DNA of 64,000 nt from Oegoconia quadripuncta (GCA_949316235.1 OX438742.1:37144853-37208852), one strand, 5' to 3'. Counted from the stretch's first letter, positions 22,960 through 34,480 are shown. Translations and numbers: made by a program. Notes: generated from the letters alone by a model not told the origin.

Positions 22960-23855
22960 CATTTTCAATTTTCAATTATACCACATAGTACGTTTAACTT
23001 CGTAACCTTGAATTTGACGAATATTACCAAGTACCTACATATTTCATTATCATTACTGACTTTGGTATCCTTACCTACATATAAATTCAGTGATATTTTG
23101 CATAACCGTCACATTTGTCAGTCATTTTGCGAACGTTTTTATTTCGGCGGTCCTCTTGTAACGAATCGCGTGCCCGAGCTCACCGTTGGGGACACACCCG
23201 TATATCGGTCGATTGGCTTGTCGGCCGATGTAATCCAAACTTCGCTACCTCATGCCTACCCATTAATCAATTTCAACCGTTCCCGGCTAATAGAAGATTT
23301 CACTACTGTATCGTGCGAATGCAACACGATTTGTCTTGCCCAGCGATCTGATAGAGGGTCTGACTGAGAGGGCCCGATAAAAGAGTACATGGTTCACGAG
23401 AAATGTTCGTGTAAAATAAACTAATGGTAGGACAGTGCCAGTAATGTGTACCTATGTGCCAAGTTAGCATACCGATTATACACATATACGATCTTTTCTT
23501 CACAATAACTAGATATAATCCAAAAATAAACCTCGAATTGTAGTAGATTAATAAAGCTGTAACTTTCAAAGTATTATGAAAAATAAGATTAAATTTTTGA
23601 TAATAAATGATTAAAATTTGAAGTTTAGTCCGTAACCAAATGATGTAAATAATATTGGACTTATCGCTTGTTTGAGAGACAATAAACTTAGGTTAAAAAG
23701 CACAAATTTTATGTATTTGTTAAGTTGAAGTATGTTAATGAGCCTTAATATTTATCGTAAAATATTTTCTTGTGGAAAAAATTTCGAATTAATGTTAGTT
23801 TAAGCGGAGGTCATAATCATGATTAATTGAACAAGAGTGCAATGTAGTTTCGGTA
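22960..23855. other. no gene recognised; one GC-richer open patch
   Basis: The stretch 23130-23370 is noticeably richer in G+C than its flanks and is open in two plus-strand frames (23008-23367 and 23115-23351). I cannot match either to a family. It might be a decayed exon or an unlisted repeat. Confidence 0.3.
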
Positions 23856-23965
23856 CGTAAAAAGAATAGAACCAACCCGTCTCTTCCCGTAGGTATTGTA
23901 AAAGGCGACTAAGGGACTGTCCACCAAAAACGTCTACAGATTTACACGTTTTAACAACGATGGGC
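23856..23965 (-). repeat. family C interspersed repeat, end part
   Basis: In plus-strand reading: AAAAAGAATAGAACCAACCC, GTCTCTTCCCGTAGGTATTG, AAAAGGCGACTAAGGGAC, then AAAACGTCTACAGATTTACA and CGTTTTAACAACGATGGG. It is the reverse orientation of the copies at 10436 and 60621. Confidence 0.6.
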
Positions 23966-24342
23966 TCACTTGCCACGTGTCCATTTCAATTTAACATACG
24001 CTCGAAAACATGGAATCATTCGAATGAAAATTACCAACAACGTTTGAAAATGATGAGTTTGCGATTGCGCTAGAAGTGCGATGTTTATCAGATTCAATTT
24101 GTGATGTGTAGCTACTAAATGCTGTTGACTCGTAGCATATTCTCGTTGGCTACGCTTATTGTAGCGCACGTAGCAATTGTATGAACAGAAATCTACCTTA
24201 CTTACGTGGGATTTTTTACAACTAACGTCTAGATAGAACAACAGGTAAATTAGTTAAACAGAGTTATCGCCATTCTTTCGTTTAGATTTTTCTCTCATTT
24301 TATATAATAATTTTATAAACATCAAATAAACACCTCATGAAC
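23966..24342. other. no gene recognised
   Basis: A 91-codon minus frame (24241-23966) has no recognisable domain. Nothing else was seen. Confidence 0.35.
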
Positions 24343-24917
24343 AAAGTACAAACATGCATAACGTCACGAGCTTTAACTTAAATGAGGTCAGAGACATCCC
24401 AAACATTAGCTGGTGTTCCAAACATTAACAGTTTAATGCTTGAAAGAATATCCATTATTCTCTTTTCGAAATATACAGAAATGCCCTTCCCATCGGTGTT
24501 AAAACGTGCAAATCTATAGCTGTTATTAACCGATTCCGTGGCCCAATGTAAACAACATTAAGTTTACGATTCGGAGGTCGCGGGTTCGATCCCCAGCGGG
24601 GCACATGTTTAAGTACTGAGTTTGGTTGGTGGTAGGGCATTTTAAATGTCCGCCTGGCTAACTACCACCATCTAAATCTGCCGCCAAGCAGCAATGTTAA
24701 TAGCATTGTTGTGTTCCGGTTGTCAGGAATAAGATTGCCAGTCCCCCAAATGTGTTGGGGTTTCCGGGTCAGTAAACTTCCACCTTCGACCTCATCTTCA
24801 GTTAACATCAGGTGTGATTTAGGTCAAGCACCAACTTTTTTTGTTGAAAATGCCCATAGTCGCCTTTTAAGATACCCACGGGAAGAAATGGGATTATTCT
24901 ATTCTTTTTATGTGCCA
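24343..24917 (+). repeat. family C repeat split by a SINE-A
   Basis: The left part, 24343-24534, runs from GCATAACGTCACGAGCTTTA through CATCCCAAACATTAGC, AGTTTAATGCTTGAAAGAAT, TTTCGAAATATACAGAAATG and GTTAAAACGTGCAAATCTAT. The right part, 24846-24917, resumes with GAAAATGCCCATAGTCGCC, TTTTAAGATACCCACGGGAA and GAAATGGGATTATTCTATTC. Together they equal the uninterrupted copy at 60621-60890. The intervening 24535-24845 is a SINE-A. Confidence 0.7.
24535..24845 (+). mobile_element. SINE-A, essentially full length, tRNA-derived
   Basis: The tRNA-like head starts CCGTGGCCCAATGTAAACA (A-box-like TGGCCCAATG). The B box GGGTTCGATCCCC lies at about 24582. The body includes TTGGTTGGTGGTAGGGCA, AATGTCCGCCTGGCTAACTA, AATCTGCCGCCAAGCAGC and AATGTTAATAGCATTGTTGT. 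It continues with TTGGGGTTTCCGGGTCAG, the ACCTCATCTTCAGTTAACAT block and a T/A-rich end. The internal A and B boxes imply transcription by RNA polymerase III. The short 3' tail suggests mobilisation by a partner LINE that I cannot name. Confidence 0.8.
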
Positions 24918-26204
24918 TAACCACACAAGTATCTGATTGAATAATCATGCATAAGTAGAATAATTTTATGCAATGAGCTTCAGAGAGAGACTTGTGATAT
25001 TCTACTCACAAACAGAAATCGTGGTTGATAAACTCGTAAGAAGCAGACTTCGCGGCCGATATATTCTCAATGCTACACCAAACTATTTTAGATATATAAA
25101 TTCATTAACAGTTACCAAATCGTTGATTGCTGCCCTGAAAAATTAAGCTCGGAAAATTTTGTTATTCAATAAACATTTTCCAATCAAGAAAACTTTTGGC
25201 GCTGCACAACATCCAATGTCGCGTGAAATCCTGTGAGATGGGTGAGGGAGAAATATTGAATGATTTTGTTGTTGATTTGTATTTGTAATTTGCATCGACT
25301 TTGCCCTTGATGTGGGCGTGGGTTTGTTATGCAAACGTAGTACAAACCCTAGGGGGCAATTCGAGTGAATTCAGGCTCGTTCTATGTTGAAATATTTTCA
25401 AACGATTATAAACCAACCCCTTTTTGAAATGCGAACGGTAGATGAAAGAGTCGGTACAAACAGACTGAATCATCGAATATTCGTCCGATCGGTAGGACAA
25501 GGGCAGGACAACGTGGCCAAAGCCTTTTTGAAAGTTGGATACCGATTTACTACGACTGAATGTCTCCAATAATATTGGCTCTGTATTTACCTACCTATAT
25601 ACTTAACTTCTACTTTTACTTGACTGTCCCAGGAAGGATTGTTTATCAAGTGTAGGTACGCAAATATGTACGTATGTAGATTTCTATGTTAATTCCTGTA
25701 TCCTAAAACGCTTGACGGTTTCCAAGTGCAAGGTGTCGTTGGATTTGTTTGGATCCCCAGAGACACTTTATCTCACTATATGATATATTTTATTATAAGA
25801 AATCAAACATGGCGCCCGCAAAATACGAGATAGGTACACTGCGGATGTTTTTTTTTGTTTTTAAATAATTAAATAGTTATTTATAATTCAAAAATTGGTC
25901 CTTGGTTTTGACAGGTTATATGTATACCTGAGTATAGTAGATATGTTAACCGCACTAGTCCATTTCCATGAATGGTCCTCGCTTTGACTGACTTCTAATT
26001 AAAGACTAATTGGGTTGTGGTTCGACCAACATTTCCCATTTGTGGGATGCTCAAAGGCTGCCACAGATTACATTAACTACGCAATACGGGATGCAGCAGG
26101 ATTCATAGGAATTACTGAATTGAGAATATTTTCGATAATTAATGTAATTGGTAATCAAATCGATATATTCCTTATTATATAAGGTATTACTTAAAATACT
26201 TTGA
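24918..26204. other. no gene recognised
   Basis: Opposed frames at 25327-25569 (minus, 80 codons) and 25384-25572 (plus, 62 codons) lie in a G+C-richer patch. Neither is recognised and they exclude each other as genes. The rest is AT-rich. Confidence 0.35.
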
Positions 26205-26290
26205 TTTATTAAAGCTACCGCTTGTTCATAAGGCAAGTTTCCCTGAGAAACAAGTAAGAAATTGTAAGGGTACCTCTTTTTACTTTTTAC
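26205..26290 (-). repeat. 3' UTR fragment of the jockey-like LINE family
   Basis: The minus strand reads TTCTTACTTGTTTCTCAGGG, AAACTTGCCTTATGAACAAG, CGGTAGCTTTAATAAA. This is the UTR block found at 6585-6740 and 38085-38255. The 61-codon open frame over it (26236-26051) is therefore UTR read by chance. Confidence 0.6.
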
Positions 26291-26949
26291 TTGATTACGG
26301 CGAAGAGAAAAGAAGTATTCAATACGTCTATTATGTACGTTACCACCTATACAACATAAAAGCCTCAGCCGAAAATGGGGTGTCGTTTTTATTGTGTGTT
26401 GACGTATTCGTATTGGTCACAGAAGTGTCATAGCATAAATCAATGTCGTCATGATAACGGACGCGGACGCCAGTAAATGTCACACTTAAGAACAAATAAA
26501 TTCATCACCCCATTGAAATGTGTATAAAGTAACCGTCGAAAAAAAAAACAGTGTACAATGTATTCATAAAAAAATGCCTACATAAAAAAATTATAACAAC
26601 CCGACTACAATTGTAAATACTTATAAAAATCAAAACAACACGAAATAACTCGTCGGAAGTCGCGTAAGCAAGTCTGGGTTCCCTACATTCGAATTTTCGA
26701 AAAATGACGATATAATTTGATCGAATGTTGTTTCGTCAATGACGGTTAGTCGAAAATATTATTGCTCGACGTGTTTATACTTCGAAAAATTCATCTGCCG
26801 AAGCTTGTTCTCTCCATAGTACGATTCATCGAAAATCTGTCCCTTGATAGTTTATTTAATCAATGGATCTTTAACTTAATTTTCTATATATCGAAAAATT
26901 ATTGAACGAAATTATTAATAATTAGCCCTTCGCCTTGGGCCCACGTTGA
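26291..26949. other. no gene recognised
   Basis: AT-rich DNA with TCGAAAA-type words recurring at 26692-26710, 26748-26800, 26829-26835 and 26890-26900. No element could be defined. Confidence 0.35.
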
Positions 26950-26979
26950 TTTTTTTTATGCACAACGGGTTAGCACTTT
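26950..26979 (-). mobile_element. SINE-A, terminal scrap
   Basis: TTTTTTTTATGCACAACGGG then TTAGCACTTT: the last 30 bases of the SINE-A 3' end. Nothing of the body follows. Confidence 0.5.
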
Positions 26980-27820
26980 TTCGGTTATATCGCGTTTTTT
27001 GTGTAACCTTTTCTCAATATATATTTAGATAGTTTCTGTTTTTTAAGTTAAAAAAATATCTTTAAATTTATTCAATGCAAACTTTGATAATTGATTCGTT
27101 TTACTAAGTATATTTATTAAGTTAATTATAAACATTTACTAAGTATATTAGGAGAACAAAGTCTGATATCTATTAATCTATAATATATGAATTTTAATAA
27201 CTTGCGAAATAAAACTTACTTTAATTCAGACGCGAACCACATAAATAACAAATCAAATCAAAATCAAATCAAAAGTTATCAAAAGCTAGTTTCACTGGTT
27301 TTCTTTACATGTCAGAACAGACTAATATGGACAATAGCTTAGTCACAGAAATAGATATTACGCTGAGTGACAGTGACGTCCATTATTTTCGCTAGTCTGT
27401 TGAAGACGAAGCTTCAACGGATTATACAAATTCACCGTCTCATAAGACGAATCCGCAATGGCCGTCAAATCCATGTAGCCTTCCTGTTGATTGTAAGATA
27501 TTGTTATGCGATAAATAGCTTACACTATGAAAATGTATATATCTCTGCAACGAGCATTAATATTAATGAAGGTTTACAAGGACAGTTACGAGCCGGAAAT
27601 TAATACTTAGTAGCTTGGCACCAAAAATAGACTTTAGTTAGTGTATAAAAGTTTCAATGTGGGATGGTTTAATTCCTATTCCGAACCCCGCGTTGACAAA
27701 GGCGCGGTCAACAGATGGTTAGAGAATAATTTTGAAGTTTGTTCTCGAGAGGCATTAATAATTTTAAAACACTATATTTGAGAGTTAACCCCGCATGTAC
27801 CTACCTAATATTATTTTGAA
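26980..27820. other. no gene recognised; small repeats
   Basis: A direct repeat TTTACTAAGTATATT occurs at 27100-27114 and 27136-27150. A short AAATCAAATCAAAATC run lies at 27249-27275, possibly a LINE tail. The 78-codon plus frame at 27367-27603 is unassigned. Confidence 0.35.
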
Positions 27821-28034
27821 CTAGCTTTACGCCCTCGGCTTCGCCTGCGTGGTGTAACTTTATCGCGGATTTTTTTTTATCTTACTCACTTTATCGGGAT
27901 AAAAGTATCCTATGTCTTAATTCAGGGTATTTTCTACTTATTATACCAAATTTAATCCAAATCCGTTCATCCGGTTCGCCGTGATTGAGCAACAAATAAA
28001 TAAACAAATATTAAAACTTTCGCATTTAGTTAGA
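27821..28034 (+). repeat. family F dispersed repeat
   Basis: CTAGCTTTACGCCCTCGGCT, TCGCCTGCGTGGTGTAACTT, ACTTTATCGGGATAAAAGTA, TCCTATGTCTTAATTCAGGG, CCAAATCCGTTCATCCGG, TTCGCCGTGATTGAGCAAC, ending TTTCGCATTTAGTTAG. It is a complete copy by comparison with 22746 and 31516. Confidence 0.75.
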
Positions 28035-28182
28035 TTTATTATTGATATTAAAAATCGCTATCTCAATAGAGTTAATAGAATAGATAATAAGCTATAGAAT
28101 AGGGACCTAGCTAAACGAATGTACTAGTATATTATGGATTCTATTTTGAAAAATAGAGGTACCCAACAAAATTTATCGATAC

Positions 28183-28470
28183 TTTTTTTTTTAAATCCAC
28201 AACGTGTTAGCACTTGACCTCAATCGCACCTGATGTGGTGGTCGCGTACTGACCCGGAAACCCCATCTTATTTGGGGGATTGGAACACAACAATGCTATT
28301 AACATTGCTGTTTGGCGGCAGATTTAGATAAGATGGTGGTAGCTAGCCAGGCGGACATTTAATATGCCCTACCACCAACCAAACCGAGTACTGAATATGT
28401 ATCCCACTGGGGATCGAACCCGCAACCTCCGAAACGTAAACTCAATGTTGTTTACATTGAGCCACGCAGA
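28183..28470 (-). mobile_element. SINE-A, nearly full length
   Basis: From the minus strand: head GCGTGGCTCAATGTAAACA, B box GGGTTCGATCCCC, body GGTTTGGTTGGTGGTAGGGC, GTCCGCCTGGCTAGC, CTGCCGCCAAACAGCAATG. A short internal deletion follows (the CCGGTTGTCAG...AAGATAGCC piece is missing). The end has GACCTCAATCGCACCTG on the plus strand and an A tail seen as a plus-strand T-run at 28183-28192. It has the same architecture as the copy at 24535. Confidence 0.8.
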
Positions 28471-29613
28471 CACTTACAAAGTCAATACTCTTTGAGAAAG
28501 CAGTTACGTGATAAATAAATTTTCAATCAAGATTGCTAATCAAATCGATATCGAGTGATCAAATATACGTTTATATAAAGTGGCGGAGGCGGTGCCGGCG
28601 ACCCGGAATGAAATTTAATGGTCATAAATACACTGGCAGACTCGATCCAAGGGATGATAATATTGATTCAGCAGTATTTTTAGATAATAATTTAAGATAT
28701 GTTAGTGTTAGAGGGGACTCTAGGTCCCCTCTAACACTAACATATCCAGGTCCATTAAGCTATTGGGTCGATTAAAACGTAAATATAATAAAAATTTAGA
28801 TGTTTGTTTTTTTTTCTTTGGGGCCCCGGAAATCTATCACTTTATTATGAGCTGGCGATCAGACTCGTCGACGTATCAGGCCACCCAAGACCCTGCACAT
28901 GTCTCGCTAAGTTTAATGCCATTAAGGTAATGCAGACAGCAACTTGGGCACTCTCCCACAATGCCCGAACCTGTGCCACCTTCTCAATTAAGTGATGAGG
29001 TGGCACACAGTATTTAAGTTAGTTGTTCAAATTAGGTTTTAATTATTCTCGTTTTATAAAATTGGTAGTAGTGTAGAGATATTGATTAGAATTTTGTTTT
29101 ATTTTATCTTATTACATTAAAAGACACACAATTTAAAAAATATGCTACATTGTTTCGTTAACTCTAAAGTATTTTTATTTAAAATGTTATCGTCTTCTTT
29201 CTGATGCAAATCTTTCCATTGGTCTATCCCCAACGCAACCTCTTTCAAAGTAAAAACTAGTCATCTAATTATGCGAATCTGCTACACAGTTGGATGTGTC
29301 TCTTGTTCTGTTTTTTATGGATGCCACGTCGCCGGTCTGTCGCGTAGACGGTCGCGCATTTTTCTGAGTTAATAGCCAATGAGGTTGCTGTGCATTAATG
29401 GGTATTTAAATTCCTTAAGCATCGATTAGATATCACTTGACTTAATACCAGCCTAGTTTTATCAACAATGCGTTAAGCTACTTTGTGTTAATTATGTAAT
29501 AAAAAAAATCAAACAAGACTAGTGATTGTAATTTAAAAGCTCTATAAATACATATTTATTTAAATGATATGTACTTAATGAACAAATAAAAATGTTTTGA
29601 TTTTTTTTTTGAT
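28471..29613. other. no gene recognised
   Basis: The 80-codon plus frame 28533-28775 runs through the perfect hairpin at 28696-28746, so it is unlikely to be a normal gene. The 63-codon frame at 28804-28995 is unassigned. Confidence 0.35.
28696..28746. repeat. perfect 23-bp inverted repeat with 5-base loop
   Basis: The left arm is 28696-28718 (GATATGTTAGTGTTAGAGGG plus GAC), the loop is TCTAG, and the right arm 28724-28746 is its exact complement. No mismatch was found. Perfect pairing in otherwise decayed DNA suggests recent origin or selection. Confidence 0.9.
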
Positions 29614-29902
29614 TTTTGTTCGGAACTACGTCAACAACTACATCGGAAGTCTACCACTGTACGTTTCTCAAGAAATTTCTTGCCACGTACGACCACCCTG
29701 TGGAACGGACTTCCGGCAGCGGTATTCCCGAACGAGTACGACATTGGAACCTTCAAGAAGCGAGCCTACACCTTCCTCAAAGGCCGGCAACGCATCTGTG
29801 ACCCTTTTGGTGTTGCGGGTGTCCATGGGCGGCGGTGATTACTTTCCATCAGGTGACCCGCATGTTCGTTTGCCGCTCTCTCATATAAAAAAAAAAAAAT
29901 AA
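29614..29902 (+). pseudogene. LINE reverse transcriptase C-terminus and 3' end with poly(A)
   Basis: An uninterrupted tail of 74 codons ends with TGA at 29836-29838. It contains [50 protein letters not shown] and [13 protein letters not shown]. 'WNxLPAxVFP...F K' is the classic end of insect CR1/jockey-like ORF2. A short 3' UTR (CCATCAGGTGACCCGCATG, CTCTCATATAAAAA) follows. The copy is 5' truncated. The same 3' end is found at 15902-16022. The lack of stops in the tail points to recent activity of the family. Confidence 0.8.
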
Positions 29903-31515
29903 AAAAATCTTATTATAATATGAAATAAGATCTAATATGATAAGAAATAAGTCTATTATATATAACTATTATTGTATGGCAAATGTAATATAACGTAATG
30001 AAGATATTTAACTTAATTATGGAAACGTTATAATATTTATTAGTTACTGCCTGAATGGTACATCATCATCTCATCGTCATCTCAGTCCGTAAACATTCCA
30101 CTGCAGGGATATAGGCCTTTCCTCGTATAATGGTATATAGTAATATGTAATAAATAATATAAATTAGTAACATAAAATACTTAATTTTAAGCCTTACTTT
30201 CAAAACAAAAGCTCAAAACCAATTGTTTCATATCATGTCATATGAATATGAAAGAAAAATATGTATACTGATAACGAAATTGAAAGATAAATTATCATCA
30301 AGTAAATATGCTCTAATAGTTTACTAGTAAATTATGTAGTAAATACACAGTCAATTCTGTAAAAAATTTACAAATCAAAGGAATAATCTGATTTTAACTT
30401 GAAATAAGCGTATTACTGTTGAAGGTTATGTATAACCTCTCAAAAGAATATCAAAATTGGCCGGAACAATAAAACTTTTATAGGGTTAAGAACAAACCGA
30501 GTTTTATTGGAGGTGTCAAATAATCCATCTATATCATGCAAGAGCCTCCAGGATTTATGATACACATAAACACAATATGGCGTCACCTTCTGTCCCTCCA
30601 GAAAAATAAAGTTTATTGAGCCCTATCATGTTTTACGGAAGTACTTTTAAACAGGGTAAAATGTGCATGTGTGACGTTCAAGTTGCCCGTATAATAATTA
30701 TGACGTATTATAAACATCAAAGGGGGCCACATCTAACTGGACACAGCTTTTGTACACGACTACGCTTCTGGACATAATACATCTTACCCTCCTCAGTCAC
30801 GGGGTTAAAGAGTTTGCCCCAATTACAACGTTGAATGTATTCGAGTTTGAAAGTGTGCAAAGTGTTTTAACCGACTACGGCAAGCCGAAATACAAGGGTT
30901 ATAATAAGCAGGTCTATATATACAAAAATAAAATACAAAAATCTTTATTTCAGTCTAAAATAATAGTGACTATGAACAGTGGATGGGGTCAACCTAGTAA
31001 ACATAATAAGTATGCTTGTGCCAGGTGACCCCGCTCGCTCTTAACACTAGCATACATATAGTATATTTAGCATATATATATATGTATCCAATGTTGTATG
31101 TATACGGTATATATACCGGATGATTTTTTTTACCGTAAGGAAAAAAAATGGGGCATATTAAGTAAGTGAAATAGAAGGTATGGCCTAGGTTGTTTAATTT
31201 TCAAAACCAACATCGAATAAATCGCTAATTGTATCATTTGACGGTCACGTTTATAGCCTATTCCACTTAATTACATCACTAAATTAAAAAAGAAAAGGCG
31301 GTTTTTTAGCCCCTATGCAAAAAGAGTTTGAAGTCTGTCTGTATGTGTATTTGTGTCTATCTGTGGATTGCATTGCGTGATGTTGCGTCAAAAAGGCTCA
31401 ACCGATCTGTAAACGGTTTTTTATCTAGACGGTTTGTATATCTACACGACATCTTTGTTACGAGAGACTTTCGGGAGATCTCGGGGATTTTCTAAATTTT
31501 CAATTTACAGTTTCT
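29903..31515. other. no gene recognised
   Basis: AT-rich. The 92-codon plus frame 30750-31028 is unassigned. Around 30922-30955 the plus strand shows AAATACAAAAATCTTTATTT, which could be a minus-strand AATAAAG end of a retroelement. ATATATA-rich DNA lies at 31062-31120. Confidence 0.35.
30060..30135. repeat. short fragment of a dispersed repeat
   Basis: CATCATCATCTCATCGTCAT, CAGTCCGTAAACATTCCACT, GCAGGGATATAGGCCTTTCC. The 'GTAAACxTTCCACTGCxGGxxATAGGCCT' wording is common near lepidopteran retroelement 3' ends. The relative at 10741-10770 (CATCATCAGCCCGTAAGCAT) is the end of SINE-D. Too short to classify further. Confidence 0.5.
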
Positions 31516-31746
31516 GCTAGCTTTCCGCCCGCGACTTCGCCTGCGTGGAATTGCTTTATCGCGGATATGTTTAATTTTTTTATCCCGCAGGAACTACTCA
31601 CTTTATCGGGATAAAAAGTATCCTATGTTTTAATCCAGGCTTTATATTCTACCGATATACCAAATCTTTGTCAAAATGCGTGCATCCGTTTCGCCGTGTT
31701 TGGCCAACAAACCAACATCTAAACTTTCGCATTTATAATATTAGTT
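31516..31746 (+). repeat. family F dispersed repeat
   Basis: CTAGCTTTCCGCCCGCGACT, TCGCCTGCGTGGAATTGC, ACTACTCACTTTATCGGGAT, ATCCTATGTTTTAATCCAGG, CGTGCATCCGTTTCGCCGTG, ending CTTTCGCATTTATAATATTA. A complete copy, followed immediately by a second partial copy. Confidence 0.75.
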
Positions 31747-31747
31747 C

Positions 31748-31916
31748 GATCGCGGATATATTTCATTTATTTATCCCGCGGGAACTACTCACTTTATCGG
31801 GATAAAAATATCCTATGTTTTAATCCAACGTATATTCTACCTCCAAATTTAATCCAAACCCGTTCATCCGTTTCTAACTAATATTATAAACGCGAAATTT
31901 ATATATTAGTTAGATA
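31748..31916 (+). repeat. family F, second tandem copy, 5' truncated
   Basis: It starts in mid-unit (GATCGCGGATATATTTCATT, CCCGCGGGAACTACTCAC) and repeats ATCCTATGTTTTAATCCA. It ends with an inverted pair, CTAACTAATATTATAAACGC and GCGAAATTTATATATTAGTT, where other copies have a single end. A head-to-tail arrangement of two units. Confidence 0.65.
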
Positions 31917-34049
31917 CATATTGTTCAGTTCTCACGGTCGTTCGTAAGCCACAAGTATGTTCAAATGGATAATTGAATTTTCCATTTCCATATATTCCTA
32001 AATATTCAGATAAGGTCAAAAAGTGCTTAGTACACACGGCAGCATGACAACCGTAACACTTCCAGTATACGCGGGCCGCGCTGCATTTACTTTCCATTTA
32101 TTGCCATGTTAAGATCATAGTGTGTACATAAAATCCCAGTAGCCTGAATAATTAGGAAATTAAACTATAAGCTCAAAGGTGCCTAGTAGCCACACCTAAC
32201 ATATTTATTCATATTAAAACCATAACGTTTGTTGTAAAATGTATACTTAGTATTTCAGTTACTCAACTAAGTACGACCATCCAAGTGAACCTTTTCGTAA
32301 ATGAAATTTTCTGGTGGCATCAACTATTCACAAAGTTCGTCAGACTTTTGTTGTAAAGCATCCGCCGTGCCTACGTTTATACTGGCACATTTATTATTTC
32401 ACGAGCTTTATCATACCCGTAGTGAAGCTGAAATGAAGAGTTTTCTGACTGCATCAGCAAAATCTTGTTGCTCCAATATTCAAGATGGTATAAAAGATGT
32501 CGGTTCACATTATATTTCCCGCGATTTCGTTCGCGTAGAATTTGTAATTTAAGAGTAGTTTGGATTGGAAAACCCATATTATAGTAGTAGGTATCGCAGC
32601 TAGAAGACTTCAAAACAAAACTATTTGTCCTTTGTCCAGCTGCCATTAGTTCACAAATATTATATTTATATTTGTCGAATAGTCCATGGAACGAATGAAA
32701 ATGTATATCCGTCGGGATTCGGGAATGAGTTTTTAAATACCGTCAGAGCCACCTAGCATATTTTTTGTAGATTAAACTGAGTTGACTGAATTCTTATTCT
32801 TAAGTATTTCTTGTTTTCAATTATGATTATGGCTAAAACAATGTTTATCTATTTCCATAGTAAAGTCAAAATATCAATTTTAAGTTTTCTGGAGTTCTTG
32901 ATTCCGGAAATATTGACTTTTGTTTGAGATATTTCCTACAAGCCCCCCTTTCACTTTAATCATCTTGGGGGTGAAAATTCAAAAATTCCTTCTTGACGCG
33001 CCTCTAAGTAACCTAAGGAATACACCAACCAAATTTCATCAATACAATGATCTCTGGCTCAGCCAGGTCAATGCCTTCTATTAATATAGAAGATATGCCT
33101 GTATTATATAATATAGAAGTGTCAAGTGCGTGAGTCAACCAACATTCTGCGATAGGGTGCTGATACGAATTCTCATATGAATCTGGGGCAGACGGGGCGT
33201 TCGGTTTTTGTGGATTCATTTATCCGAGGGAGCTGGGCCCGCGAGATATTTGTGATTTATAAGGGCTTTTATTAATTGTGGCTGTTCTATACCATTTTTT
33301 TGCTTCACCGCTTTATTTGTTAGTCATTGGAATACATACGGTGCGTAAGTTTGTTGAATACATAGTGACATTTGATATTTATTACCTACTTGTATAAACG
33401 AGAAGTAACTTTAATATTAAAGTGAATCATATTATAGCTGAAAATTCTGAAACAAAGTTTACAATTTCCTGTTGTGGATGTGAATTATAAAGTTGTAATG
33501 TAATTTAGTTATAAATAGAGATATAATAACACCACGATGAAAAAATAACCGTGATCTACTAAAAAGTCTCGTCACGGTGATTTTTGCGAAAGGAACAAAG
33601 TCCAAAGTCACTGTTTGCATTACAATGACGTTAAATATGTAACTAACTAAGTCCTAAACTTGAAGAAAGTATGAAGGATATTATAAATCAAACTTACATT
33701 ATTTCCAACAAAAAATTATAGTCGTAACCAGGAACTTGTGAAGGAACTGGAACCACAAACGTTACAAAATTACGGACCTGACAAAATCGCAGTGACTTTT
33801 CACTTGACATTTCTATGGAACCGGAAAAGCTGGTAATGCGATAAAAAATTATCGCTTTTCCCCATCTCTAGTTATAATGTCGTTTGGTAGTTACGCGAGA
33901 AATTCGTCACTTTAGTGAAGTGCAATACTCTGAAATAACCACCTTAGCTACGCTTTTCCCAGACTTAATCGCATACATATATCTTATATACATGCTCGTT
34001 AATACAGGCCATATGCCAATGTAATTTGTAACCACGGACTGCTAGGGCC
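31917..34049. other. no gene recognised
   Basis: Paired opposed frames at 32301-32552 (plus) and 32646-32377 (minus) have no motif. The phrase CCCGCGATTTCGTTCGCGTAG at 32519-32539 resembles the start of family F. The minus frame 33219-33013 is proline-rich at its start and unassigned. Confidence 0.35.
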
Positions 34050-34480
34050 CTGAGTCTCGTTCTTTTTGCAAGGATCTCTCAGCGCGTCTCATTGGGCGAG
34101 CGAGTGACCAAAGAGCTAGCAGTTATTTCGTCCAATTTATTAGAATTGCTGGCTTTCGCTCTTTTTGAAGAATATTACCATCACACGTCTATTCTATGCC
34201 ACCAAGGCATTACGCCCTCGAGCAACATGCAATTACAACCGTCTGAAGGGCTTTAAGTACAATTATTCCACCCCCTTTCAGAAGTTCCGTGGCGATTCCA
34301 TTGTCGCCTGACAGCTTGCGTTTTTTAAATGTTTGAGAGCCATACTAATGTCGCATTGGCTAATGTCCAGGATTTCCTTGGTATAGTGTCGGGTCAGCAC
34401 TCTTGGTCTTCTATTTAGCGAATGAACGTAAAGCGTAGAACCTCACGATCTGCTGTAACACCTCTGCTTTCTTCGTCACT
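34050..34480 (-). pseudogene. RTE-like reverse transcriptase fragment, degenerate
   Basis: Reading the minus strand with frameshifts and stops: KKAEVLQQIVRFYALR near 34470-34430, then EILDISQCDISMALKHLKN, then after a shift KLSGDNGIATELLKGGG and VLKALQTV, then MVIFFKKSES. These match in order the N-terminal part of RTE-type reverse transcriptases ('F..LY', '...A...LKN.KAPG.DGI..ELLK.GG', 'ALQ.L', 'FFKKGD'), as known from that family. The later palm with F/YADD is not found. A dead fragment, inserted in reverse. Confidence 0.65.

Noticed and set aside
26051..26236. 61-codon minus frame beginning MPYEQAVALINQ.
   Set aside because: The start lies in the known 3' UTR block of the jockey-like LINE (GCCTTATGAACAAGCGGTAG), so translation is not expected.
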